A stretch of 62,505 bases of DNA from Candidatus Gastranaerophilales bacterium. Its GTDB lineage: Bacteria; Cyanobacteriota; Vampirovibrionia; Gastranaerophilales; Gastranaerophilaceae. Location of the stretch: assembly GCA_944323275.1 (NCBI GenBank), contig CALUSA010000002.1:1-62505 (forward strand), given 5' to 3'. Within the stretch, counting starts at the first letter, position 1; the number at the start of each line of letters is the position of its first letter. A model generated the notes under the pieces. The model had not been told where the DNA came from and searched no databases. It saw only the letters and a list, made by a program, of their open reading frames with translations. Positions 44,279 to 53,113 of this stretch are shown here, piece after piece. Position numbers and translations under genes: made by a program.

Positions 44279-47044
44279 TTACCATTCGATAATAACTACA
44301 CCGGGTGTGCCGGCACCGCCGCCGCCGCTTTTTTGCGATTGTGCCATACCGCTGTTGCCGCCGCTGTTGCCGGTTGCAGTATCAGATGATTGATTGGAGG
44401 CTTCACCTGCACCGCCGCCGCCGCCAGCACCGTAGGTAAGGTCAAGCGGATGTCCACCCGTTAATATATAAGTTGCGGATATAGGCAAAACGTCGTATGG
44501 TGCCTTTGACGGATCCCATGTATTAAATATTGTTGCACTTTGACCTTCCCAATTAGGATTAGAGTCCGTCTTGCCGCCGTAGGCAATAATTTTTGCACGG
44601 TTAGACTCGTTTTCAACAGGAGATGGGTCGCCGTTTCCGCCGGGTACAACATCACCCGCAGCCATTGTGTACATTTTATTTGCCTGACCGCCTTTGCCGC
44701 CCTGCAGTTCAAAAAGCAGCGTGTCATCAGCCATCTGTGTTATTGTTGTCGACATACCGTTCTGACCATTATTTCCACCTGCTCCCGGAGCACCTGGTTC
44801 GCCCACTTTTATTTTAAGTCTGCCGATTTTTTTCATCATCGTGCTGACGTATTGACCTGCTTCTCCGCCGGAGCCGCCATAAGCACTGGATTTAACTATT
44901 CTGACATAGCCTTCATCGCCGTCTTCGCCGTAAAATTTGCCGTAAGCATTATTATTGTCATCTACCATTACGTAGCTTTTTACCTGCTCGCCGGCACCGT
45001 AACCGCCGGAGCCGTCTTCCGTGCCCTGATATCTTTGTCTGTCAAACAACTCTGCAATATCATAGTCAGCACCTTCATCATCAGTTCCGCTCTGATACGG
45101 TATAACATCGCCTGCCAATTCAGGGAAATCAAGACCTGTCCAGAAGTTGTCTTTTACTGAGAAGTTCAAAATATATGCCGAACCTGCTGATCTAGCCGGA
45201 TGGTTTTCAGGTATAGCGGCTGTATAAGCGCAGTAATTTAAACCGAGAGATTCAAAATACTTTGGTCTTACACGGTCAACGCAACTGCCCTGTTTAAAAT
45301 ATCCGCCTGTATGATGAGTTGTGGAACATGTCCAATAATCTTGATATTCATCACAAACCGTTGTAGTACATTCCTTGTTAGGATCTTCCTCAGTAGGACA
45401 AGGATATTTTTCATCATGATCTTTTATACATCTCGTATATGGACCATGTTCTGTACATCCATCTCCTCTTGATGAGCACACACCGGCTTGCAGGAATTCA
45501 CAGCTCCAACTATTTTTCCCACAGCAATCGTAATCATCAGCATACTCATCAGTATGTTGTTCTACAGAACATTCTCTAACAGGAATATTTATAAAAGAAA
45601 GAGCATTTAACTGACGCCCGTAGCCGCCACGACCACCGTCGGCATCAAGATGTTCCAACCCGCTGTAGTTAATAGAGGTTTGACCGCCTTCATAGCCATC
45701 TGTGCCAAATTCTACACTGGCTGTTTTTAAATATAAATTTGAAAAACTTGAATCAGGCACATACAAACCGACAGTACTGGAATGCTTGCCCGGATTTAAA
45801 CCCGTAGCAACAAGGTTTCTGCCTTTGCCCTGCATACCCACTGTTGCGTAAACACTCGAGCCGCCTTTTATAAACACACGATCAGAGGCAGTGATACCTT
45901 TTTTACCGCCTTCTCCGGGGAGGTTCCAGCATTTTGGGTTAGTGTTTTTAGACTCGTCCATATCGCCTAAGAAAAGCCCCTTGTAGTTTTGTTCGGGTAT
46001 TTCTTTAGACAAAGGCCAGTCTGGTTCTGCATAACAAAATGCCCTTTGCTGCATGATTTCCGGGTCGCCATTCGCTGCTTCTATGTAATGATATTTATAA
46101 TCAAAGATAGATACTTCTTGACCGTTTTTTTCGCCTTTTTCATTTGTCAACTCTGCCTTAGGCGGAGTTGTACCATTTCTGAAATCATTACAATCGCCAT
46201 AGCCTTTGCAATCTTCTGCAAAAGCTTTGTCATTTAAAACCAACAGATTGTAATCAAAAAAGCTTTTAGGACGGGGTAAATCATAATAGCCGTAATCATA
46301 TACAGTTTCATGATACGGATCCTCCGAAGTAAAACGACCGCTATCTTTACCCTTTTGACAATCTAAAGTATAATTACCGGAAATATCACAGTCTGTCTTA
46401 TTTGGGTTTTGGGTTTCAGCTTCATATACCATGTTTGGCTCATCCCAAGACCAATCATCGTGCCATCTGCCGGTTTGGTTAGATTCACTAACACCACCTA
46501 CAGCAGGACCGTGGTGATCACTTGACTCTGTTATGAAATATCGTGCTTTATTTAAATCAAAACCGGCTTCTGCCGTAATCTGGTCTTTGGCTTCGCCGCA
46601 GCCCATGCCGCCGCCGCCGCCGCCGCCGCCGACAGCCAAAATTGAGTACATACCGTCATTTTCAACAGTAGTAGCAAACGTACCTGAGTCACCCTGCGTA
46701 CGTGAATCATATATAGCTTCTAAACCGCCGGCAGTTCCGCCGCCGCCGCCGCCGCCACCACCGACTGCTTTAAGCGTAAAGTTTTTTGCATTAGCAGGCG
46801 GTGTAAATATACACTCATCATCGGCTGCAACTTTAAAATCCGAAGTCTTTCCTCTGTAAATAGTTTTAATAACATGCTGTCCCTGACTGTTTAAGGTACA
46901 TATCCATTTACCATGTTCTGCAACATCTCTGTGTTTTCTTGTGATAACAGGCACAAGAGCAGCCGCTATTAATGCAGCTATCAAAAGAAGTATTAATGCC
47001 TCTGCAAGTGTAAAAGCTTTTGTTTTCTTTTTCATATTACTCAT
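44279..47044 (-). CDS. Very large glycine-rich prepilin-like protein (921 aa)
   Basis: The leader MSNMKKKTKA precedes FTLAEALILLLIAALIAAAL (Glu at +5). GKWICTLNSQGQH, CIFTPPANAKNF, KAVGGGGGGGGG and GGGGGGGGMGCGE follow. The Gly-rich domain is interrupted at about 490-610 by a cysteine-rich insert with 13 Cys (among them YDCCGK, SWSCEF, GVCSS, TTTVCDEY). It ends GTPGVVIIEW. Type IV pilins are usually 120-200 residues, so the added domain is exceptional. Glycine is encoded by long GGC runs. The gene has 217-232 bp gaps on both sides. Confidence 0.8.
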   Translation of the reverse strand: MSNMKKKTKAFTLAEALILLLIAALIAAALVPVITRKHRDVAEHGKWICTLNSQGQHVIKTIYRGKTSDFKVAADDECIFTPPANAKNFTLKAVGGGGGGGGGTAGGLEAIYDSRTQGDSGTFATTVENDGMYSILAVGGGGGGGGMGCGEAKDQITAEAGFDLNKARYFITESSDHHGPAVGGVSESNQTGRWHDDWSWDEPNMVYEAETQNPNKTDCDISGNYTLDCQKGKDSGRFTSEDPYHETVYDYGYYDLPRPKSFFDYNLLVLNDKAFAEDCKGYGDCNDFRNGTTPPKAELTNEKGEKNGQEVSIFDYKYHYIEAANGDPEIMQQRAFCYAEPDWPLSKEIPEQNYKGLFLGDMDESKNTNPKCWNLPGEGGKKGITASDRVFIKGGSSVYATVGMQGKGRNLVATGLNPGKHSSTVGLYVPDSSFSNLYLKTASVEFGTDGYEGGQTSINYSGLEHLDADGGRGGYGRQLNALSFINIPVRECSVEQHTDEYADDYDCCGKNSWSCEFLQAGVCSSRGDGCTEHGPYTRCIKDHDEKYPCPTEEDPNKECTTTVCDEYQDYWTCSTTHHTGGYFKQGSCVDRVRPKYFESLGLNYCAYTAAIPENHPARSAGSAYILNFSVKDNFWTGLDFPELAGDVIPYQSGTDDEGADYDIAELFDRQRYQGTEDGSGGYGAGEQVKSYVMVDDNNNAYGKFYGEDGDEGYVRIVKSSAYGGSGGEAGQYVSTMMKKIGRLKIKVGEPGAPGAGGNNGQNGMSTTITQMADDTLLFELQGGKGGQANKMYTMAAGDVVPGGNGDPSPVENESNRAKIIAYGGKTDSNPNWEGQSATIFNTWDPSKAPYDVLPISATYILTGGHPLDLTYGAGGGGGAGEASNQSSDTATGNSGGNSGMAQSQKSGGGGAGTPGVVIIEW

Positions 47045-47157
47045 AAACAGATTTACTCCGGACTTATATTATTGTGTACGTACTTTAGTTGTTGTTATTT
47101 GTCTTTATTAATTTATTTTTAGTCTTGCGGATTTGTGTTTGCACCCGTCTTTCGATA

Positions 47158-47183
47158 AAGCTCTGAAACAGGTTCAGAGTGAC
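47158..47183 (-). repeat. REP-like hairpin repeat, minus orientation
   Basis: On the minus strand GTCACTCTGAAC, CTGTTTCAGA and GCTT follow each other, with a CTCTGAA/TTCAGAG stem. This is the same family as 44141-44166 in the opposite direction. The gap 47045-47261 holds no gene. Confidence 0.5.
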
Positions 47184-47261
47184 CTATGTTATTGTTTTAT
47201 TCAATTATCAATTATGGTTAAACAGTGCGCCTTAACAGGCGCACTATATAACTTATATACA

Positions 47262-49136
47262 TTACCATGTTACCATTACTATACCGGACGCACCGTTACC
47301 GCCTTGTCCGAATGATCTGGCACCGCCGGGTACACCGTCGCTTTCGGCACCGCCGCCGCCGCCGCCCATACCGGGAAGCCCAACAAGGTTAGCACATCTG
47401 GCTGCACCCTTGTCATCACCTTCTTTAGAGGTGTCTACACTAGAACCTGCACTGCCAAGACCGGCTAATTTACAAGCACCGTTCTCATGTTTTATACCGC
47501 CGGTTGCTTGTTCAATCAGTTCCGCACCTTCGAGATTTGCAGATACTATATCTCTAGCTTTTTTTAAAAGGTTAGTAGGTATTGCACTTGCGATACCGTC
47601 TTCGCCTTCAGCTTGATCATTTCCAGAGCTTTCATCTGAATTATCCGCACCGGTAGCTCTGGGGTCACCGCCGAGTCCGCCGTCAGCAATGATTCTGTTA
47701 CCGAATCTGGAGAACATGCCGTCTGAGCCTTCTTGACCGTTATATACACCGCCTGTGCCGCCTTTACCGGGGACAACTTCGACATATTCTTCATCGCCTT
47801 CAAGCGGAGATTTTGTATAAGAATAGAAAGATACGGCACCTGCTTGACCGCCGCCGCCGCCATATACAGCGACTTCTTCAACAACGACAAGACCGCCCTG
47901 ACCGGCTACACCGGTTTTACGATAATTCCCGCCACGTCCGCCAGCACCAAACTGTGAAGGAACGATGTCTTTCAACAAAGCCGGCAGTTTTGAGCCGACA
48001 TCACCACGACACTCAAGTGATTTAGTGTCATCATTCATTCTGCAGATATAACCGTTGGGTTTTTTCTTATCAGAACCGTCTTTCCAGGGCATTTGCTCTA
48101 CAGCCTCACCAACAATGCCGGTAGCAACATTTTGTTGTTCTTCTTTTTTAAAGAATGAACCACCCAACCCGACATTTAACTCAGATGTTTTATAATCGGC
48201 ACAACCGTTACTACCGCTGTTCCCGCCTGTTTGTTTACATTTCCAGACAGCTTTTTTTCTTACATGTTTTCCGCCGCCGCCACCGCAGGCTACTATTCTG
48301 ACTTCTTCACCGTCAGCATTTATACCATGAAACGCTGAATTTATACCGTATCCACCGCCATCCATACGATCATCAGGCTGGTTACCGGAAATTATAGCTG
48401 CTACCGTACCGGCAAGTTGAGAGGCTGTCGCTGTAACAGCACCTACTGAAATAGTCGCACCCAATATAGCAATAGTAGCACCACCCGTAAATACACCGGC
48501 TGCGATACTGCCTATCCACAATACGGGGGCAAATATATCCAAAATAACGCTCAGAGGTTTTTGAGGTCTACCGCCAGCACCGCCAGGACCTGCAACTACT
48601 GTATAAACTTCGTTAGGAGAAAGTTTTGCTTTTGCGACAACAGCACCGCCAGAATATCCGCCGCCGCCATCGCATGCAACAGCACCGCCGCCGCCGCCGC
48701 CGCCGCCACCGATAGCAATAATTTGATATATGCCTTCATGCGCAGGAACAAATGACTGATCTGGAGACTCAGGGAAAAATACTTTCGACTGTCCGCCTGA
48801 TGCCATGCCTGCGGCACCGCCGCCGCCTGCACCTACTACGGTAACGTTAAATCTTGTTACGCCTTCCGGCGGATAAAATTTTGCAATATCACCTTCTACC
48901 ATAGACGGGCAATCGCCGTTGCACTCGCCTATGTCGGTAGAAACTCTTAATTGATTATTCTTGTCATAATATGCCATCCAATAGTTTTTATCTTTAGCTG
49001 TTTCTCTAAACTCTTTTGAGTTTTTGATTACAGGGATACTTGCTAAAGTCATAAGGACTATGACCATCATTGTTATGAGCACTTCAGCAAGGGTAAATGC
49101 TAAAATTTTCTCGATTGTTGATTTTTCTATAATCAT
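47262..49136 (-). CDS. Glycine-rich prepilin-like protein (624 aa)
   Basis: A leader ending ILA precedes FTLAEVLITMMVIVLMTLAS (Glu at +5). MAYYDKNNQL, FYPPEGVTRFNVTVVGAGGGG and long glycine runs follow. A hydrophobic stretch at about 200-245 (DIFAPVLWIGSIAAGVFTGG) is unusual inside the head domain and could be buried or membrane-inserted. The C-terminus is GASGIVMVTW. AAGGAG lies upstream of the ATG. It is first in the pilin cluster with its own promoter at 49193-49221. Confidence 0.8.
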   Translation of the reverse strand: MIIEKSTIEKILAFTLAEVLITMMVIVLMTLASIPVIKNSKEFRETAKDKNYWMAYYDKNNQLRVSTDIGECNGDCPSMVEGDIAKFYPPEGVTRFNVTVVGAGGGGAAGMASGGQSKVFFPESPDQSFVPAHEGIYQIIAIGGGGGGGGGAVACDGGGGYSGGAVVAKAKLSPNEVYTVVAGPGGAGGRPQKPLSVILDIFAPVLWIGSIAAGVFTGGATIAILGATISVGAVTATASQLAGTVAAIISGNQPDDRMDGGGYGINSAFHGINADGEEVRIVACGGGGGKHVRKKAVWKCKQTGGNSGSNGCADYKTSELNVGLGGSFFKKEEQQNVATGIVGEAVEQMPWKDGSDKKKPNGYICRMNDDTKSLECRGDVGSKLPALLKDIVPSQFGAGGRGGNYRKTGVAGQGGLVVVEEVAVYGGGGGQAGAVSFYSYTKSPLEGDEEYVEVVPGKGGTGGVYNGQEGSDGMFSRFGNRIIADGGLGGDPRATGADNSDESSGNDQAEGEDGIASAIPTNLLKKARDIVSANLEGAELIEQATGGIKHENGACKLAGLGSAGSSVDTSKEGDDKGAARCANLVGLPGMGGGGGGAESDGVPGGARSFGQGGNGASGIVMVTW

Positions 49137-49192
49137 GCACGCTCCTTATTTTTGCTAAAAAAACAATATAAATATCGGCATTTTATAATAAT

Positions 49193-49221
49193 ACTTTAAT
49201 TTTTTTCGTAAATTGTGTCAA
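49193..49221 (-). promoter_or_regulatory. Promoter of the first glycine-rich pilin gene
   Basis: On the minus strand TTGACA (49221-49216) is followed after 17 bp by TAAAGT (49198-49193). A consensus -35 and a fair -10 give a leader of about 50 nt to the ATG at 49136. Confidence 0.55.
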
Positions 49222-49373
49222 TTTCGTAACAAAAAAATCAGTAGTATATATGAGATACCCTTATAATATATAAATACCCATTTTTTGATTTTTATAACAT
49301 AATTGTTAAGTTTAGTTAAATTGAATTTTTATAAGAAGCTTTACAAGAAGCGCAAAAACTCCGCAAAACCTTA

Positions 49374-51197
49374 TTACACAGCTGCTTCCTGTTTTTTAAA
49401 CTGCATTTCATAAAGAGCTTTATACTGTCCGTTCGGTATAGACATAAGTTCATCGTGGTTTCCGAGTTCTACCAGCTCGCCCTCGTTTATAACTGCAATT
49501 CTGTCTGCATTTTTAATCGTTGACAATCTGTGAGCAATTACGAATACGGTTTTATTCTGTATAAGATTGTCCAGTGCTTTTTGGACAATAGCCTCGGATT
49601 TATTATCAAGTGCAGAGGTTGCCTCATCGAGGATAACTATCGGGGTATTTTTTATCATCGCACGTGCGATTGCAACCCTCTGTCTTTGTCCGCCCGACAG
49701 CGTCAAGCCACGTTCACCCAGCAAAGTATCCAAGCCCTCGGGCAGGTCTGCTATCATTTCCTGCAGGTGAGCAGATTCTATTGCCTGATTCAGCTCCTCA
49801 TCCGTTGCGTCGGGGTTGCCCATCAAAATATTCTCTCTGATTGTTCCAGAGAACAAAAAGTTATCCTGAAACACCATTGCTATATTATGTCTTAAAGAAT
49901 TTATCGTAAAATCCCTTATATCCACGCCGTCTATTCTGATTGAACCCGAATTTATGTCATAAAATCTGGGAATCAGATTTACCAGTGTTGATTTACCGCC
50001 GCCTGAATTGCCAACTATTGCCAGTGTTTCATTTTTATTTATAGTCAAGCTCAAATTTTTCAAAACAGGCTGGTTGGGAACATATTCAAACCAGACGTTC
50101 TGCAGTTCAATCCTGTCATTTAGACCTTTTAATTCTACAGCGTCGGTTTTATCCTGTATTGCCGGTTTTAAATCAAAGAGTTCAAACACCCTGCCCATTG
50201 CAACAAAGATATTCTGGATACCTGTCAAGGTTCCGCCGAGTGTTTTAACGGGTTTATACAAAAGCAATAACGAAGTTACAAACGACGCAAAGCTGCCGGC
50301 TGTCATTTGACCCGAGGTAATAAGGTGGGTTCCGTACCCAAGAACAATTGCAATGCCGCAGGAAGCTATCAAATACATCAACGGCGACATCCAGGCAGCT
50401 CGTTTTGTTAAAGACATATTTACGCTGAAAGATTGCCATATCTGGTCTTTGAAATACTGCTCCTGTCTGGACTGCAGTTCATAAGCAGCCATCACTTTAT
50501 TGCCGTTATATGTTTCGTTAATATTTGTTGTAATATTACCGCCGATTACCATATTTTTATTAGAGGTGGCTTTGATTCTTTTACGGATTAGCGCAACCGG
50601 AATAAACGCCACGCACAAGACAAGCACACCTATAAAAGCAAGCTTCCATGAGCTGTAAAGCATTACGCCTATAAGCCCCAATGCGCCGAAAAGGCTTGTC
50701 GTAATAGTTTTTAGCTGTTCCACAATCCCGGCGGAAGCTGTCTGAGGGTCGGACATATATCTTGTTATGATTATTCCCGAAGGGTTTTCGTCATAAAATT
50801 GAGGATCCATATAAATTAATTTATGGAACAAATCAAGTTTTACGTCATTTGTAATTCTCTGAGATGTCCATGCAGAAATATAATCGTTCAAGTACCTTAA
50901 AACACCCTGAAATCCGGCAAAAGCAATTACACCAAACGGAATGATAAATGCAAACGCTTCCCATGTAAGAGTAAATTCATGTCCTAAAAGATGGAAAACC
51001 CAGTCCTGCTTGCCTACTACGTAATCCATAAACGGTTTCAGGGCAAAAGCAGTCACGCCGTCCAAAAGACCTAACGGTATTGCGACAACAAATCCACAAA
51101 TTATTCTGAACATATACGGTTTTATGTACGGCCATATCCTTGACAGGAGCCATCCGTATTTGAAAGAATTCTGTGCCGTTGTACTGCTTAATTTCAT
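49374..51197 (-). CDS. MsbA-like ABC exporter (permease-ATPase fusion)
   Basis: The 607-residue protein has an N-terminal six-span type-IV ABC exporter domain (about 25-320). The ATPase follows, with Walker A GNSGGGKST, signature LSGGQRQR, Walker B IVILDEATSALD and an H-loop His in FVIAHRLSTI. This half-transporter acts as a homodimer. With Lpt-like proteins in the same genome, lipid A/LPS flipping is the likeliest role, though lipid or peptide export cannot be excluded. AGAGGTGG precedes the ATG. Confidence 0.85.
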   Translation of the reverse strand: MKLSSTTAQNSFKYGWLLSRIWPYIKPYMFRIICGFVVAIPLGLLDGVTAFALKPFMDYVVGKQDWVFHLLGHEFTLTWEAFAFIIPFGVIAFAGFQGVLRYLNDYISAWTSQRITNDVKLDLFHKLIYMDPQFYDENPSGIIITRYMSDPQTASAGIVEQLKTITTSLFGALGLIGVMLYSSWKLAFIGVLVLCVAFIPVALIRKRIKATSNKNMVIGGNITTNINETYNGNKVMAAYELQSRQEQYFKDQIWQSFSVNMSLTKRAAWMSPLMYLIASCGIAIVLGYGTHLITSGQMTAGSFASFVTSLLLLYKPVKTLGGTLTGIQNIFVAMGRVFELFDLKPAIQDKTDAVELKGLNDRIELQNVWFEYVPNQPVLKNLSLTINKNETLAIVGNSGGGKSTLVNLIPRFYDINSGSIRIDGVDIRDFTINSLRHNIAMVFQDNFLFSGTIRENILMGNPDATDEELNQAIESAHLQEMIADLPEGLDTLLGERGLTLSGGQRQRVAIARAMIKNTPIVILDEATSALDNKSEAIVQKALDNLIQNKTVFVIAHRLSTIKNADRIAVINEGELVELGNHDELMSIPNGQYKALYEMQFKKQEAAV

Positions 51198-51209
51198 CTG
51201 CCACCTCTA

Positions 51210-51320
51210 TTATAATTTATTAATCGTTTTTCTCTCAGGCTGTTTTTCCAATTCACGCCTGTTTTCAGCAACAGGCTCTATCTCTATTTCTTTAACAGAA
51301 ATAATAAATAAGCCTGTCAT
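51210..51320 (-). CDS. Possible 36-residue peptide upstream of the MsbA-like gene
   Basis: An ATG frame encodes a highly charged 36-residue peptide (MTGLFIISVKEIEIEPV...) ending 12 bp before the exporter ATG. It has no ribosome-binding site and a TATAAA-like element directly upstream, so it would need leaderless translation. It may be a small gene or a chance frame. The rest of the 319-bp gap (51198-51516) holds only the promoter at 51468. Confidence 0.22.
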   Translation of the reverse strand: MTGLFIISVKEIEIEPVAENRRELEKQPERKTINKL

Positions 51321-51467
51321 ATTTTTATATTTTAACGCAAAATTACAAAATTTATACTTTTATGTAAAACCCCGCTAAAAGACTGTTTGCAAAACTTTAA
51401 ATGAAAAATAAATTTAATACACTCCACACATTCACAACAAAACACCGCTCAATTATCGTGACTTTTT

Positions 51468-51495
51468 TTGACAGAGCGGGCTTTTATTGTATGAT
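51468..51495 (+). promoter_or_regulatory. Promoter of the sugar-modification cluster
   Basis: TTGACA (51468-51473), a 16-bp spacer and TATGAT (51490-51495) lie 22 bp before the FkbM gene's ATG, which has GAGGGG upstream. An inverted repeat CCGCTC/GAGCGG (51445-51450, 51474-51479) flanks the -35 and may be an operator. Confidence 0.6.
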
Positions 51496-51516
51496 TAAAA
51501 CGGAGAGGGGAAGCAG

Positions 51517-53064
51517 ATGACAAAGTTAACGGAGTTATTAGATACCATACAGGAAAAAAGAAAGTACGTGTCGGATACTGATTTAAAATCAGTGTCGATA
51601 GTTTGTTTTTTGCAGGAAATTGAACAAGCTGTTAAATGCTTTAAAGAACAGTACCCGTCAATACAAATTGAAAAAATATGTATTTTCAATGCAACACAAG
51701 ATACCACGGTAAAAGAATATGAAAATATACCGGTAGAAAATCTGGATTCTAATTTAGACAAAGAAAATTTGGCTGTTTTTGCACAATTTGAGGATGATCG
51801 TAATGCTTGCTGGAAAAACATTATGGATTATATCAACTGCAAAACGAAAAATATATTTTACTATTATTCCGACAAATTTTACAAAAACGGCACCGCATTA
51901 TATACTCCTGCGATTCAACACTTTTATAAGGTTCACAAGTTTGATATAGACAGAGCATTTAATTTATTGTCATCAAATCAGAGTAAAAAAGTCTTTGCTC
52001 AAAGATTAAAATCAATTATGTACGGTCGTTCGGGATTTTTAGAATTTAACGGCGAACCTGAATACTTTCCTTCCGAGCCTAAAGATTTCGTTTGCGAAGG
52101 TGATGTAATAATAGATGTCGGAATATCATGCTATCATCCGGAATTGCTTGAATACAGCAGATTAACCGGAGAAAAAGGCAAAGTTATTGCTTTTGAAGCA
52201 TCACCTGTAGAATACAAAAAAATTCTTGATACTTTTGATAAACAAAAATATTCAAATGTGGAAATTGAAAATCTTGGTTTATGGGACAGCAATACAACAT
52301 TAAATATCTCCGACAATATTGGCGGAAGCTCTGTAGTGTATGATTTTTTAAACAGAAACATAGAGTGTAAATTAGTTAAACTTGATGATTATGTAGAAAA
52401 TAATAAATTATCAAAAGTTGATTACATAAAAATGGATATCGAAGGTGCCGAACCTAATGCACTGAAAGGGGCGATAAAAACATTAAAAAAATTCCGCCCT
52501 AAACTGGCAATATGTATTTACCATGAACCAATGCATTTATTTTCAATAATTAAATTTCTTAATGAATTAAATCTCGGCTACAAATTTTATATTTGCCATC
52601 ATTCGGCATATCTTCCGGAAACTGTTATGTATGCGGAACCTATTCCCGATTATCAACTGACTATAAAATCTATAATCACCAATATAACAAAACCTGTGTT
52701 CGACATTTTTAGACAAACTTTAGTATTTATAAAAGATTTAAAAAACAGATTTTTAATTAACTCCTGCTGTTCAAAAAGACTCATTATCTATGCGGCAGGT
52801 ACGATTTATGATGAACTAAAACATAAAAATTACTTTAAAAATTCTAACGTAATTGCAATCAGCGATATAAAATTTACGCAAGAATCAACGCTGGACGGAT
52901 ATAAAGCAATACCGCCCGATAAAATAGCTCAATACAATCCCGATTGCATTTATATTGCCATGAAATATCCGGAAATTGCTCACTCATATCTCTCCGATAT
53001 TCTAAAGGATAAATACAAACATATCAGATTTGTTAACTATATAACGGAGTCTAAGTATATATAA
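51517..53064 (+). CDS. FkbM-family methyltransferase with extra C-terminal domain
   Basis: The 515-residue protein has a helical N-terminal region (1-180). A class I AdoMet methyltransferase of FkbM type follows (about 190-340: DVIIDVGISCYHPELLEY, GKVIAFEASPVEYKKIL, DYIKMDIEGAEPNALKGA). A C-terminal Rossmann-like module at about 425-515 (RLIIYAAGTIYDELKHKNYF...NVIAISDIKF) is homologous by eye to the stand-alone protein at 54573. FkbM enzymes O-methylate sugars in surface glycans. It is first of the cluster. Confidence 0.85.
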   Translation: MTKLTELLDTIQEKRKYVSDTDLKSVSIVCFLQEIEQAVKCFKEQYPSIQIEKICIFNATQDTTVKEYENIPVENLDSNLDKENLAVFAQFEDDRNACWKNIMDYINCKTKNIFYYYSDKFYKNGTALYTPAIQHFYKVHKFDIDRAFNLLSSNQSKKVFAQRLKSIMYGRSGFLEFNGEPEYFPSEPKDFVCEGDVIIDVGISCYHPELLEYSRLTGEKGKVIAFEASPVEYKKILDTFDKQKYSNVEIENLGLWDSNTTLNISDNIGGSSVVYDFLNRNIECKLVKLDDYVENNKLSKVDYIKMDIEGAEPNALKGAIKTLKKFRPKLAICIYHEPMHLFSIIKFLNELNLGYKFYICHHSAYLPETVMYAEPIPDYQLTIKSIITNITKPVFDIFRQTLVFIKDLKNRFLINSCCSKRLIIYAAGTIYDELKHKNYFKNSNVIAISDIKFTQESTLDGYKAIPPDKIAQYNPDCIYIAMKYPEIAHSYLSDILKDKYKHIRFVNYITESKYI

Positions 53065-53113
53065 AAAAGTCAAAAATATACAAAATTTTTTATATGAGGA
53101 TTTAAAATAAAAA

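Noticed and set aside
41780-48832. Many antisense frames of 60-260 residues opposite the glycine-rich pilins
   Set aside because: GC-rich GGC codons deplete stops on the other strand. These frames have no ribosome-binding sites and low-complexity content.
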